Counted from the first letter of the stretch, positions 1 to 14,002 are shown. The stretch is 64,000 nt of DNA from Prostheceraeus crozeri (GCA_907163375.1 CAJQUW010006357.1:1-64000); one strand, 5' to 3'. The notes: a model not told the origin generated them from the letters alone. Translations and numbers: made by a program.

Positions 1-2063
1 ATGTGTGATTTATCACCGGGGTTAAGAGCATGGATCCCTCCTATGCTGTGAAATTTCATCGATTCCTGGCAAAATTTCTGGTTTCAGCATCCATATGAAA
101 TTTTTGGGAATATTCAAATTCTCGTGGTCGAAAAAACGATAAAAATATTTTTAAATCAATATTGCACACACACTTGTAACGGCATCAAACTGAATTTTCT
201 TTACGGATTTATAAACTAGCACACTAGAGGATTCGTTTGGTGCAAAACGTTTAATGGAAGAATCAATATTCTTCGAGAAAAGGTACCTCGGTCAGAGGAC
301 AGAAAACGGCTCTCGGTCAGAAGGACATTTTTTTCATTGACAATGGAAACCCAGTGAAAATTCAATGATTAATATTGATTACAATATTTAAAATAGACTG
401 TCCTTAAAGAGCTGATCTTCTTCTTTCAGATGATATAAATATTAGTGGGTGTATTCGAATGTAATCTAATCGAAAATCCGTGTTGAACTGAGAGTACTGC
501 CAACTTTGGAATCCTTTTTTGGTCTTTTTTCGGCAAAAAACGGCAACTTGTGAAGAAGGTCTTGGCTATGTGACTTTTTATAAACCATGCCATAATAGAT
601 GAGATCTTTACGGTTCGATTAAAAAAAAAACTATTGAAATCGGTTCAGAAATATGGATTTTACAAATCAAAGACACATTTTCGTCAAATGTTGTGGATTA
701 AATTGGATTTACCCCTACCATGTAGCCTAGGTACTTTTCTACCGGTCTTCAAATAAATGTCATGGATTCAATATACTATGTATTCGTTAAATATTACAAA
801 TTTAGGTCAGGAATACAGTAAATTTCATCAGTACAGTAATAAAGTCACCTTCTTCAATGCTCACTTTTTCATAAAACATCAAATTTTAGAATATTTTTCC
901 TCGGAAAAATTCAAAGTACTATTTTTGAAGATTGCTCGGCAAATATTTATTCAATAACCAAGAAATTGTAACATACGTTTTTTGGGTGTATTCTCATTTT
1001 GGAACTCCTTTCATTTGCATAAAAGACGCATAGTTTAAGAATGACAGCCTTTTGAAAAGCAGTTAGAAAAGTACCTACATGTAGGTCACTTCTTGGTCAA
1101 ATTATCATTAATAATGATTTTTTTAATTTCAATTACCTGTTGCGAATTCACTTTTGCTTGAATGAGAGTCCTTATTATAAAAATAATTCCTTATTATAAA
1201 GGGATCGCATGTTAGCAAATGGAACAATTCAATTTTTTTACCATGTCTTAATTAAACACTTTCATGTAGGTCTAGGTTTACATGTATAACTAATAGTAAT
1301 TTGTAGTATGTTTGGCCATGCATCTTTTTGCGAAAACGCTACAGCAGATGTAAGGCCTATTCATGTTCTTCGATAATGCTCCTCCTACTGAGACTGAATA
1401 GATCTTGCATGTTCTGTTATTTTGATTTGACTTTATTCACTCGAAATATTAGAGTTTATTGATTGTAACCTTGTAGATCGAATTTGATAAGTAAGAACAC
1501 CGGTTTCATTTGAAATGAAGGACTTCATCAAAAGATTGACCAAAAATAAAGTCGTCTGGGGAAAGAATGTTTTCATATTGTACTTTGCTATGACAAATAT
1601 TATACTATTTGACTGTATTTACTATGTTAACGTTCTCCGGGATTCACCAAGCTTGCAGGATCATCGCTAGGTCGTTTAGCAGTTTAATCAGGAGGAATAA
1701 CTCGAAATATTTAAAATGGTAACCTTAGAAGTTGATTAATTTCCAGGACCTCAATTCAGTTTTCTTCATATTAATGGGTCGATACAAATATGTAGAAGAA
1801 AATACGATTCCTGATTATGTCACCTTAAAATCGTGTACCGATGAAGGCTAAACTGAACATGCCGTCACATCAGCAATAATGACCGGTGCTTTACTAGCGA
1901 TCAACAAAAATGCAATGTTATCGGTTCATAACGTATATTTCACTCTTAATGGCAACGGTCACAAGGACCATATCCATTCAATGGTAGAAATATCAATGCT
2001 TCAAACTGCACGGAATCAATACACTCCATGTGAAAAATTCACGATGTTGTAGTGCACGAGGTC
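1..2063. other. No gene recognised
   Basis: AT-rich non-coding sequence downstream of the COX4 exon. The open frames here are short and resemble nothing I know. I see no tRNA-like fold, no long tandem repeat and no recognisable transposon. The part nearest 2063 should contain the COX4 3' untranslated region, but I found no convincing polyadenylation signal close to the stop codon. Confidence 0.5.
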
Positions 2064-2503
2064 TTATTCTTTCCAGCGCATTTTCTCGTAGTCGAATTTA
2101 GATGCGACGCCGTCGATGTGGCCGTGCTTCAACATCACCTGCTTCCATGTGTTGGCATCTCTAACTTCTTCGCTGAATGAATGTGGCAATTCACCGTACA
2201 CATATTTCTTCAGCATAAAATAAATGAAAGCGGTTGCCGACAAATTAATCAACAACCACATGGCACTGACTTTCCAGTGTCCAGTGGGTGCTTTCATTTC
2301 TGCGAATGTTTGGCTAAAGCTGGCTCTGTACAATGTTTTCTTTTCGTCTAATGTCAGATTGTTCCAGTCTCCTTCCTCCTTCGCTATTAATTTTGCTAAA
2401 GCAGCGCTGTTCTCCCGAAATCGAAGGGAAGGATATGGGTGCATTGGATCATCGAAGTACTGTGGAATACCGTTTCGCCCAAATCCAACGACATCTCTGT
2501 TAC
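2064..2503 (-). CDS. COX4: Cytochrome c oxidase subunit 4, last coding exon
   Basis: This exon encodes most of the mature COX4 protein, a nuclear-encoded subunit of mitochondrial complex IV in the inner membrane. The translation runs from GNRDVVGFG through YRASFSQTFAEMKAP, a single membrane helix (about 20 residues after the GHWK stretch), then KYVYGELPHSF and a C-terminal SKFDYEKMRWKE, which is the family's expected order and ending. The exon start is set by a splice acceptor: read on the minus strand, a pyrimidine-rich TTATTTTCAG ends at 2504. An open frame continues past it into intron and was not used. The stop is TAA at 2064-2066. The presequence exon or exons must lie upstream, at higher coordinates, and I could not find them. 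The wording is nearest to arthropod COX4 from memory of the family. Confidence 0.9.
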
Positions 2504-4584
2504 CTGAAAATAAGCAAGATAATTGGGTTGGCAACATAGAATAACATAGGCTAGTATATAGACGTATTTGCACATATGATGTTGCATTGCACTGTGCAAA
2601 AATATGATCGCACTAAATATACTTGACTTTGGGAGAAGTTAGGAAGAGCATTGAATTTGAACGATTTTCGTGTAAATGAAGTGAGCACATGATACATCAC
2701 GAGAGCTATTTAGACAGCAACCCAATGTAGATAACCATTTAGATTCACAATTATAACATGAACTGAAGAAATTCAAGATACTGCAACTATTGGAATTTTG
2801 AAATTTTTTCTCTTAATTTTAGAGCATATATCAAAGTTACTCGATTCTTCAATTACATTCAGCTTTAGATAACGAAGGTTTCTCGTTGTTATCCTAAGGG
2901 TGTCTACTAGAAATTCGTGGTGGTGTCAGAGCACCAAAGAGTACTTTTTTAAAGCAAGCACTCTCATCACCGGATCACATTCCACACCACCTGATGTTTT
3001 CAGTATTCCATTTGCTGAAATTACTAACAATATGTAAACTGCAACACTATTTCCTCATTCTTCTTTGCTCAGAACCGCACTTTCTACAATGGTCATTCAG
3101 AGAATTTACAATCAATGATTTGACTTAGGCCTACAAAACGCGAACACTCATCCTAACACATCTATTAAGGAGATTCAAGCTTACAAGAAAGCATCTTTAT
3201 ATGGAAACTTAGGAGCCTTACTAAGGTACAGAAAATCAATGGCCAGTCGCATTACAGTAAACACCTTAATGACTGTCGAAGCTTTCTCAGTACAGTTGAA
3301 ATGTCTTGACAAGACGCTATTCAAATAAGAGCTATTATTACACCATTCGGTGATTTCTTCTTTTAATTCGTGGCAGGAAATGACCAAGAGGTGAATTCAG
3401 GGTTGCCAATACTGCCTCAAAAATAATCCGGATGCTGAAATGATCACCAAAGAACGCATCAAATAATCAACCATCATTCGTAATGTGGTAATCAGTATCT
3501 ACAGAATAATTTCCTTATCTGCTCTGAAACGATGACTGATTAATTAATGAAAGCCCAAAATTCATGTAAACTAACCTAAATACTGCAGCTGTGTTTTAAT
3601 ATTTTGAAATTTTCATGAAAAGAAATGGGGAAAAGAAGACTTTTTGAGGTTCCACGGAAAATTCCGATCCTTTGAATGGTGACATAAACAATCTTAAACA
3701 AGGTGCGCGTTGGTTCTGTATTCCACGTAGGTGTTCAGTACATCAAGAATAATTTTTGAGAATGAAAATGCATCGATAAAAGATGTGACATTCAGAACAG
3801 CTGAGGCATCGACACAAATTATCAAAGATCTTGTCGTGTTAGATGACAGAGAAATACATGTTTACATGAAGATCTAAGAGGTACGAACGGACATCTGGCA
3901 ACCCTGCAGCTGCATGAAAAATACAGTGATGGCCGAAGGACAACTCAAAGCATAAAATGGACGACAGTCTGAATGTGTATTAGAGACCCACAATTTTTTG
4001 GCCGAAGCAATTGTCAAGTACATTATTTACTGGTATAGTGCGCATGACAAGCCAGTCAATTAAATCTGTATTTGACAAAGGCTTCGGCGGAAAATTGATG
4101 CGTCTCTAAATCATGCACATTCCAGCTCACGTATGTAAAGTTAGCAGAGCCACTTTCATCTTTATACTTGAATTTCTCCAAAAAACTGCGAATTTGTGAA
4201 TCTGAGTCCAGATTCGTCGTGATCAGGAGACTGAAATTGATAAAGTAAAAGTTGTTTTGAATAGAATCACGCTGCAAGAAATAATGGTTCCGCCAACTTC
4301 ACGCACGTTTCCAGCTCACCAAAACAGTTTTCCTTCTCTACAAAATGGATATGATTGAACCGAATTTCCAAAATAATCTACAATGCACATGCTACAGAAT
4401 GAAGTTTAAGATCATATTAATTATTTTCAACATGATCAAATGTCAGTTGTCGCAGTTACACTCAGTGAAAGGCAAGGTAGAGACGGCCTTTTAGTGTTAT
4501 CAAAGCAAGTCTTTGATACTGCCTATACAGAGCAACTGAAGGAATTCATACCCAAAAAATAGGAGCGGGGAAAAGAAAACGTCA
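2504..4584. other. Probable COX4 intron and non-coding sequence
   Basis: On the minus strand this lies upstream of the COX4 exon, so at least the first part is intron. No second COX4 exon, other gene or recognisable element was seen. Short open frames at 3181-3387 and 4056-4277 have no family resemblance. Confidence 0.4.
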
Positions 4585-5030
4585 ATCATCGAATGATAAA
4601 GACAAGTCTCTGACTCTGCCCAGATATATCTGGGTATGTGAAGAAGAAAACGACGCTATAGTACTAATATTCATCTCTTACTCGCCACCAATAAAGTGCG
4701 GTTAATTTAAAAAGTTCCGAAAAAAATAGGAGTAGGTAAAAGAAAGCACTGACCATTAGATGATCGACGCATGTCTCTCACTTTAACCAATCAAGTCTAA
4801 ATTTAGAATTTTATCAAAACTTTAGTCAACATTTAAAGGCACCAATATATTCGCCCACTTCGAGGGCTTCGTCATTGGTCGACCATCGAATGATCAAGAC
4901 AGGTCTCTCACTCTGCCCAGATAGATCTGGTCCGTGAAAAAGAAAACGACGCATAGTTGTAATATTTATCTCACTCGCCACCAGTAGTGCGGTAAATTTG
5001 AGAATTTCCGAAAAATAGGACAGGACAAAT
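4585..5030. repeat. Diverged direct repeat, about 150-bp unit
   Basis: A segment at about 4585-4735 recurs at about 4882-5030. Both contain a run like TCTGCCCAGATA followed by an AGAAAACGACGC stretch, then ACTCGCCACCA, AGTGCGGT and TTCCGAAAAA. The copies differ by many small changes and lie roughly 297 bp apart. A weaker partial copy (GATGATCGACGC, TGTCTCTCAC) lies at about 4755-4785. This is probably a local duplication or an old repeat family. No coding capacity was seen. Confidence 0.65.
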
Positions 5031-8000
5031 TGCTAAAAATAGGAAAAAAAGGAGGCATGTGATGCCTGAGTACATGGATCGTAAAATCAAGACGAATTAT
5101 CAGACAATAAGTGTTTGACATATTTCATTATTTCAAATCATATCTTCCGGCATTCAAATGTCCTCCAATACATAAGTTGTTTCTCTTATAGAGTACGGAC
5201 TGCAATAAAAAGAGCGCTAATAAAATTTCCTGATGCCAATGACTTTGACAACGTCTTTAAGATGCATAGCTGGAAAGTTCTTTCACTATAAAATTAAGAA
5301 TGTAAATGAATTCATCACATTTACTTTGTATGACTAGAAGAATGTCATTAAAAACTTCTAGTGATCAAGTAGAAATGCATGTATTTATCAACCATAATCA
5401 TAAAATTCCAAGAGTTTCCAGAGCCCTGGAAAACCGTTTTCGAAATTCCAGGAGTTTCCAGGAGTGCGGAAACCCTATAGAGATATATAAAGAGAGATGA
5501 CAAGGTAGTTGATATACAATAATTGACAAGGTGAATCCGGACATCGAAAAAATCCAGACAATCAGAACGTTCGTGTAATATCCGAACGTCTGCTAATCCT
5601 GCGTATTCATATTATCATCCACCCTTTTCTAATTCTCTGAGACAAAGAAGCTGATCAAATAGGACAGAATTGCAAAACATAATCAAAATAGGGTGCTCCG
5701 TCTACGAGATGGGCTGTTTGTTTTGCTGCATAGAAATCTGCCAATTCTATGCACAGTATTTGAATTTGAAATTACTAAGCTTTGTTTGGGCCAACCTGTA
5801 ACATTGGAAAGTAAATGACATGCGTTATGATTATGTATATAAAGGTAAATATGAGAGCAAGAAACAATAAAAATAAGGAAGTAGAAGAACATAGAAGAAA
5901 GACAGTACAATATACAAGTAGGCCTAATGCATTATGCTCGTACTAAACACTAGGTTCTAGGTTAAGATGCATTAAGTTACGTCAGTTTAGGTCAAAAATG
6001 AAAATTTAGGTCATTTTAGGGTTTCTAGGTTTTTTTAGGCCTGTTGATTAAAGTTCAGACTCAATGCAGCAACGCTAAGAACAATATTTACCAATTTCGG
6101 GATAATGCCATCCATAATAATCATTTGGCTCTTGCCGTCGGGAAACAGGTGTGGCAGGTACCTCACTGGAGGAAAATCTGGAGATTAGTGCAACCTGGCC
6201 AGGTTGAATTAATTTTGTAATCGCCCGGCTTGACGAAAGCATGCTTCACTGCAATGAAACAGAAATAGTAGATAAAATGTCATTCTGTCCCTCAGAACGA
6301 ATGCTATACTGCAATACGATTATTCATGAAAAGAGATGGCCATCGTAAGACAAATGAATGCAAGTTTTGAAATATTAGAATTAAGCAGGATGTTATGCCA
6401 GTCAAAATAATAGGTCCGATGGCTCAAATTGAAAAAAAATCGTAGAGAGGAAATAGAGATACCAAGATACCCAAGTTAACATGATATTTTTAAGTTGACA
6501 TTTTGCACACATAGGCCTAGATTCCTTTTTTGAAACTTGATTTAGTCGCGAACAGGCGAGCAGGGTTAAAGGCGCACGTCATCTTGTGGCGTGAATTATC
6601 TCTAAGCAAGCCGAGCTGGATTAAGAGGCAAAAGGTCATTGTCGCGCATTATCAGAAGGAAATGAGCTTGATTGAATTTACCGCGCCAGCGTCTTCACGA
6701 GGTATTGAAGATCTCTTCGTCAGCAGATAGGAGATTTTTGTAACAGGAATGGTCCGCTCTGATGATCAATTTCTCACATCACATAATATTGAATTTCTTA
6801 CAACACTGATATCAATGATCAAGTAAGCAAAGCTGTATTTGAATTATTCATGAGTCATGCAACTTTTTTTACCACTTCAGACACCACAAGTTTGCTAACA
6901 AGCATATTGCGGTAACATTCGTCTTGAGAATATTCGACAGCTTTCATATGAACCACAGTCGCTCTACCATTTTACAAAACCTCAATTGTTTTGAAGATCC
7001 TTCCTTTGGGCCTTATTTGTCAACAATGGAGTCATCGCTATGGATTATTTTCTATCGCTGCACATCTGCGTCATACATTCCCCTTTTAATTGATCTCCAT
7101 GTTTGTGAACCATTAAATTGATCGAGAAGGACCATGATATCAACTGCCTGCTTTTCGGTGGATTTTGTCTTGATAGTTTGATGATGACTGAGGACTGTAT
7201 CTCACTAGCAGTTCTGACTTATTAACGAGTATCAAGGCATTAGTTACTACGTAATTCTGTCTTCATCTGTTGTCCTTCGACAGATTTAATCACTTCATGC
7301 ATGAACGAAAATTGACAAAATAGTAAGTGCAGGAAAATAAAATACATTTCATACTTTACAGAAAAATACTTTGCTTTTCATGGACTTTTGAGGCTATATG
7401 AGCCGGCGCAGAGACGAATGAAGATTTATGATTTGATGCATTCATCGGTAAAAGAATGTATCGCCAAGTGAAAATCCGGCATATTTATTAAACGGAATGG
7501 CGTACCTAAACATTGAATGGTGTATCAACATGCATGCCTAAATAATTCACTGGTAGCAGCCACCATGCACAATGCAAAGATATAAAATTTTTTAGACCTT
7601 ATACTTTACTTGCAAGAACTATTTCGCACGTATATAAATACCCTTCACTGACTTGCACGTCAGTCTGTCTTCATAATGCAAAATAGTTAATGAGTATTGA
7701 GGTGACAACGTGTCAAATAACTGAGAATAATACCTATTATATGAACATCTTAAAAACCACAAAAGCATCAGATCCTTCAGAGGTCTTATATGACATCGTG
7801 CGTTCCATGTAATTGAAAACTATGTGAATGGCCACTGAATTTAGTAAAAAGATTATCGAATGGGAATACATAACTAATTAAAGAATGATGTTTCAAGCTG
7901 ATCAATCTCGGTTGACGGAATCAAATGCGGCATTTGACCAGCTTGTCTTTTCACACTACAAATAGGGCCTTCGGGCCTGTATTTTGATGATTGATGTAGA

Positions 8001-8849
8001 ATTTGTGTATCTGTAAAAGTTCTCATGAATATGAAACTTTTCGCGGATGCACTTAGTAACAACAATATAAAATGCATTCATTTCTAAAGGGTTGAATTCA
8101 CATCTGGGATGCATTCCTTCACCATCTTCTTTGCCTCATTCCCAAGATCAATTCCAAAGTAAACTTTATGATCTTCTGATTTGGATCGATCATCGCGAAT
8201 CATCCATTGCAAGATTTCAGCAAATCACTTTTGATGACCCGGTGATGCATTTTTTCGAGAAGCTTATCAATCGAAGCATACAAAGCATGTATCATTTGTT
8301 TATTTGTCTGAAAAGGCCGTAAGAACTCATCTATAAGAGACCAGATAATACTCAAATTTCAGACTAGCGCGAGTTTAGAAACTTCATTCTTTTATAATTC
8401 GGTGAATTCAGCGTACTTTTGTCCTTCAGATGCGAAAAGAATGTTTTCAAGATCATAAACTGTGAGATGTATTTTTGAAGAACTTCAGCTAAAGTTGTCC
8501 ATCGGGACTGGCCATATCGGGCGAAAGAAGTGCACTCAACTTCCAAGAAATATTGAACACCATGAAAACTTTCTCTTCTGCTTCTGGATGTTTCCTTTTC
8601 GACATTGTCTATTCACAGGCTCAAGCCTTTGAGGCTGGATTTATTTATACTAATCAATTCATTTCTAGTGCTATCAATCACGCAGAAAGAACATCGCAAA
8701 CGGTTTCATTGCACCGAAATATTTCGCCGGCTCTACGGGATGCACTCCGCAATGACATGCAAGGCATTATATTAGCATTGAACACATGTAAATAACGGTC
8801 AGCAGACAATCATATGATAATAGTTAAGACTAATAATAAAGATAACAAA
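5031..8849. other. No gene recognised
   Basis: AT-rich non-coding DNA. A small duplication of a TTCCAGAG/TTTCCAGGAG motif occurs around 5405-5475. The open frames are short and family-less. Part of the stretch nearest 8849 could be old Penelope-like tail sequence. Confidence 0.4.
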
Positions 8850-9904
8850 GTAAAGAAAGGTTGGACATTGTCTCCTTCTGGACGCAAAGGTCCAGAGCCT
8901 CAAACAGGTTCTTCGATGTCCTGAGCCTCAAACACCAAGATGAAGCTTACACCTACCTCTCTTCAGCACACAGAATCCTGGGGAGGGAGCACAGCCATAT
9001 CGAAGATGCTTAGCGATGCTGTTTGATGGCTTCCCTCCAATGGTCCAATGGTGTGAACTCTCCTAAGCCACGCCGGGATGTACTCTTTAATTCTCTGGGA
9101 GTCTCCTCTCGGCTCGAACAGTGCACATATATCTACTGCTACTGTCACAACTGAATATAGATGACGTTCGACGCCGGTGATTGGAAGTCTGTACTTAACG
9201 CTCGAGCTCAAGATTGCTTGGTTCACTGGGATAACGTTGACGGTGACAGCGAAGAATACGGCTACAATTTCCTTGGAGAGCTTCTTCTTGAGCCAGTCGT
9301 GACTGGCATCTCCTTTGAAGGGCACATACATGGTAATAACTTTCTTCTGTGGCCCAGCAGTCTCCTATTCGTCTTCCGGGACTGCACTATACTTCTCAGT
9401 TCTCGATGAAATCACACAAAAGTGATGCTTGTCATACAAGTTTTCAGGATAGCAGTGTCGTCGCGCTTTGTACCAAAGGATCTTCACTGGGCAGATTTTA
9501 CAGGAAATCGGTAACAAGCTTATGAAATTTAAATACAGGACGCACGATGTCTTCCTACGATGCAATTCCAGCGATGGCATTCCAGAATTGTTTCGAGTGA
9601 TGACATCGAGGAATGGGAGAGAATTGTCGCTTTCCATTTCCAAAAGTGAACTTGGTAAGAAGCTTGTTGAGTAAACAAAGTAAGATTGGAATGCAGACTG
9701 TTGTGCTGTCCTAAGATCACGTTGACACTGCGAGTCATTTGCTGGCATGAAGATGTCAACATACGTGTTATCAATCAGTCCCTCAAAGTGCCTACAATGA
9801 CGGATATTTTCTTTGCGAAGAAATAATTTCTCATCGATTCTTGTTGAATGCGATCGCGTGCATTGCTTATACATAACAAACTTAATAAACAACGAATACA
9901 GCAC
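8850..9904 (-). mobile_element. Penelope-like retroelement fragment (reverse transcriptase end and GIY-YIG region)
   Basis: Read on the minus strand, the translation passes through the order typical of Penelope-like elements. A degenerate catalytic box (LIDNTYVDIF, where intact elements have YVDDTF-type wording) is at roughly 9780-9750. SLPFLDV with HRRKTSCVLYLNF follows at about 9600-9530, and CYPENL at about 9440. In a second frame come VPFKG, then YRLP and a weak GIY-YIG-like stretch ending in QRIKEYIPAWL at 9330-9060. A trace of the C-terminal tail (NLFEALDLCVQKE) is near 8890. The frames shift and stops occur, so it is a dead, 5'-truncated copy. No ends or target duplications were found. 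Confidence 0.7.
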
Positions 9905-11803
9905 ACAAAGATCACAATATCAAAGATAATTTAGTTATTTGACAGAGACAATTACAGAGGCAAAGTTGTAAAATCAAAGATAATAACGATAGAACATGGA
10001 TAGACGGGAGACTGCTTTACAGTGCCCGAGGGGTGCAACATACAAAGAAGTATAACTGAGTTGCGATAGCAGACAGGAAGACTTTAGGCCGCACTTTCGC
10101 ATGGAATTTGAATTCCGTCTCCAGCTACTACACAGCATAAATTACTATTAACCATTTCAGCCGGTATTCTATCTATCCATGTTAGGGGGGGAACTTTGAA
10201 CTAGTTTCAGGCTGTAGCTGTAAATTTTTAAGATCGCCTTTTGATTTTAAATCGCTTAAGTGACGCTCTGCTGGATGCAGACCGCGGCTTCACTCGTCAG
10301 CGGAAGTTATCTATTCATAGACAAAGCAAGATTTACAATCCTTCCCGATCCCGCTGCAGCGAGATTCTGATACGCGTGCATACGTACATGTGAATGCAAA
10401 TAATGTAATGTTATGATAATGATGATTATTCGATGTGAATTATAGTGGCGATCAAATAAATAACTTTCAGACAATAAAGTAATCATTAATCTGTAACAAA
10501 TGGTTGTTGTCTACTGCTTGATAAAGATAAACGAACTTTGTATTTTCATGTCCATGAATAATCGCTGACTTCACAAATCCGCTCTCATAGCGCATGTTAG
10601 TGAGTCTGATAATCCGAAAATATTTCATACAAAACTGATTGCTGAGTGGTATACATCACAGAGAAATAGTGATGATAGGATGATTCTCGAGATGTAAGCC
10701 GTGTAGATAGAAAGGATAGAAATTCAAGTAAAGTGATTGTATCTATTCGAGATGCCCTTTCTTACTTTCATCTGTTAACTTCATTCCATAAGATAATTGC
10801 GTAAATTGCCTTGCCTTGAATGGATGTGGACAAGACATGACAACGACATAACTGCCCTGAAGTTGATGGACCAGTAAACTACCCTCGTGGAAGCCAACAT
10901 TAAGTCTGGTTTGGAATGAAATTAAATATTAAAGGAATATTCTTTCTATTCCTCCAGAGGATCCTTTCTATTCTCTCCAGAGATTCCTCTTCTAGATCAA
11001 CGGCCATCAACTGTCAGCGAAGAATATAAGTCTCGAGCAAGGTAATTATATCATACTCGCCTAGAGTTCTGCACGTACTGACCTTCACATAGAATGTGTT
11101 TTTATATTTTAGCCTGTATAAACAAGTAAATAAATCTGCTAACTGTGAATGATTGCACGCATAGAGTAGGGATAGTAGGAGTAGTATTGCACGGTTTGGT
11201 ATGTATCTGCTCTCAGACACTGTATGGCATGGGAAGTTCATTAACTAAAATTCTGCCGACAGAATATTAATTGATGAAAGCCTCCCAATGCAAAGGGTCC
11301 GGAAATAACATGAAACGATGTGATGTGAGTTTGACATCAATCAACCTGAAACGGTCACATCAAAAATGCAGGTAGCGGGACTAGTTTCGCATAGATTTTG
11401 TCACCAGCTTCGATCGCAATATATGAAGTGATACGAAACGTTAAGTCACAGCTTCATGTTGCGTATGTTATTGCCATCAACTCGTCAGCGCGAAATTTGA
11501 CTTTTCGGAATATTTGATGTAAGTTTTGTCACAAAATGCTTCGAAGAGGCATTTTCTACTCTTTGTTAGGGGTGAATCTCTTAGTTTACACTATCTTAGC
11601 CGAAGAATTTCACTCTTCTACGCAATGTAGCATTCATAAATTGTTTATTGAGAAATTATGTGAACGTTTGAGCGAAATAAAACACACTTTAACACCGAAA
11701 CACTCAATGGGGCGTCAACTAACAATACGTCGACAGAATTTTAGTAAATGAGCACACCGGTTGCAACAAGAGAATGTGTATGCAAACGTGCACTCTTGGT
11801 TTT
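9905..11803. other. No gene recognised
   Basis: Non-coding DNA up to the LTR element. A 71-residue frame at 11536-11751 starts with a hydrophobic stretch that could mimic a signal peptide, but it has no family resemblance and no splice context, so I do not call it. Confidence 0.4.
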
Positions 11804-11808
11804 GTTGT
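11804..11808. repeat. Target site duplication GTTGT, left copy
   Basis: GTTGT directly precedes the TG of the left LTR. The same five bases follow the CA of the right LTR at 16785-16789. Ty3/gypsy elements typically make 4-6 bp duplications, so this fixes both ends of the insertion. Confidence 0.9.
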
Positions 11809-12151
11809 TGTTCTCGTAGAATAAGAGAAAACTTGTAATACTCGGAGATTGTATTACCAGCAAGCAATGGAAAATTTTACACTGACCAACCTGCGTTTTT
11901 ATACGCCAAGTAATCATTCCTCACAGTGAGTTACAAGTTCATGCAAAGTGATTCAGATAAACACAAAATAAGTAACTTAAAAACATCATGTGTCCACACA
12001 ATTATAATCACCTATATTGCACAATATTTAATTATCAATGTTAACTTCAATTACAAAAAACCATGAACTTTTTTTAGAATTGCAAAAATCAGTTTCACTT
12101 CGCTCCGGCGCATGCTGCAGGTCGATTGGTAAGAGCTGGTCCGCTGTCACA
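11809..12151 (-). repeat. 3' LTR of the Ty3/gypsy element
   Basis: 343 bp starting TGTTCTCG and ending GTCACA on the plus strand. It is nearly identical to 16445-16784. Because the element lies on the minus strand, this is the downstream LTR. Confidence 0.95.
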
Positions 12152-12161
12152 ACTCCTCCCC
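12152..12161 (-). promoter_or_regulatory. Polypurine tract
   Basis: Read on the minus strand, GGGGAGGAGT abuts the inner edge of the 3' LTR. That is where plus-strand DNA priming occurs in LTR elements. Confidence 0.8.
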
Positions 12162-12164
12162 GTT

Positions 12165-14002
12165 TACTCGAGGAACCTTCTCGGACGTCTTCTGATCCTG
12201 GAGCTCCTCCGCAGACGATGTTGGTGATGGACTCCCCTGCATAGGCTCACTCGAATATCCCCTTCTCTCGTTGATTCCTGTGGCTTGAGAAGCTGTCGTC
12301 TGTTCACCCATCGGATTGTCCGCAGTTGAAGATGCACTCGAAGAATCAAGAGTCGAAGATAGTTGAGCCTCCATCGAAGTCTGAGGAACCACAGCAGCTG
12401 GTAGCGGTCCCGGATGATCCATTGCTTGATTGCTGTTTGGTTGCAGTTGCGGCTGGGGTTCACCATCGCCCTGAGGTGCATGTAGATGTGAAGAATGTAT
12501 GCGCTCCAAAGTGGGAAGATCGGAAAAGGTTGAGTTTGTTGTGAAGCAGATGTGTGAATGTGTATTTGATTACGATGTCTTCTATGCACCGTACCGTCTT
12601 CAACATCAAGAATATTGAACATTAGAGACCCTACTTTGCACAAAACAATGCCCTTGGACAGCCTGTTGTCGCTTCCCCGAAAAAACTGGACTTCAGTTGA
12701 ATCCAAATTGTTAGGCATACGTAGCAGACGACCTTTGAATAGCATAGCTGGTGCTTTGCCTGTGGTACAATGGGTAGCATTACGATAATGCAGCATGAAA
12801 GTATCAATGGCCTCGTGCAGCTCGACTGAAGTCGAAGGCTTTGAAGCATTGATTGCAGTTTTCAGCGACCTCACGAATTTCTCCGCTTGACCATTGGATT
12901 ACGGGTTTCGGGGTGCAGTAAAGACCTGGTTGCATCCTATTGACCGTAACCATTGTGTTAAATGAGCGGCGGTAAAATGCGTTCCATTGTCCGAAATCAA
13001 TACCTGTGGAATCCCCTCACGCGCAAACAACTTTTGTAATGCCGATCTCGTAAAATCCGCTGTTGCCGATGTCGTCAAAAAAACTTCGGGAAATTTGCTG
13101 AAGGCATCCTCTACCACAAGTGCATAGTACTTCTGTAAAAAGGGTCCGCAATAATCAGTGTGCAAACGTTGCATTGGTTGGTATGGTATGGGCCAAGGCG
13201 ACCACTCTTTCCTTCTAGCTTGAGGCTTCCTTGCACAGCGCTGACATTGGCGAACGTAGTTGATGATATCGGAGTTCACACTTGGCCACCAACAGACCAA
13301 TCGAGCCAACGAAACCATCTTGTCTCTTCCTAAATGACTAGCATGCAAGTGGTTCAGCATAGCGGATCGACATGGTGGTGGAATGAGAGGTCGGTCTTGG
13401 AATAATATGACACCATCAGAGTCCAGGCGCAGATATTCTCGTTTGCTATGTAAGACTGGAAATCTTCTTTTGGCTGTAGCTGACCATCCGTGACGTAGTC
13501 CAGCGATGACAGGCCCATATAGTGTTTTTGTCTCAGTGATCAAAACATTTCGCGAAATAGGTAGCGGATTCGTGATGAAAGTTTCGACTTCTTCAGGTTC
13601 TTCATGAAAAGCATAGCGAGAAAGGTAGTCAGCCTGAGGGATTTCCTTGCCTGGTCGATGTCGGATTGAATATGTATAACCGGAGAGTTCGAGTGCCCAT
13701 CGCTGAATCATAGCTGATGTAGCCTTGCCGACCGAAGTACTAGGATCAAGAATGTATTTGAGGGCTTGATGGTCCGTAACAATTGTGAAGTTGCTTGCAT
13801 ACAAGTACTTGCGCAGACGCTTAACAGCCCAGTATATGGCAAGGGCTTCCTTTTGTGTCTGGCTATAGTTCTTCTCTGATGTTGACAACTTCCTTGAAAT
13901 GCAAATAATAGGTTGGTCTTGTTGTTGTAGCACTGCTCCTAAGGCATACTCGGAGGCATCGACGATAAGTTTAGCAGGTAGCCCAAGTTGGAAACTCTTC
14001 AA
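12165..14002 (-). pseudogene. Ty3/gypsy pol, RNase H and integrase part
   Basis: RNase H begins with IVDASEYALGAVL near 13960 and includes FTIVTDHQALKYIL. The integrase follows with an HHCC zinc domain (HLHASHLGRDK, then CQRCARK), a catalytic core with LHTDYCGPF and LISDNGTHF, and a C-terminal part with an LFKGRLLRMPNNLD stretch. No chromodomain was recognised. The region ends just before the polypurine tract. It is fossil sequence within a recently inserted element. Confidence 0.85.

Noticed and set aside
757-957. 66-residue open frame
   Set aside because: AT-rich, no motif, no splice or promoter context.
11536-11751. 71-residue frame with a hydrophobic start
   Set aside because: It could mimic a signal peptide, but there is no cysteine pattern, homology or gene context.
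12147-12544. Overlapping frames at the end of the Ty3/gypsy integrase
   Set aside because: They overlap the integrase C-terminal region and the polypurine tract side and look like alternate-frame noise.
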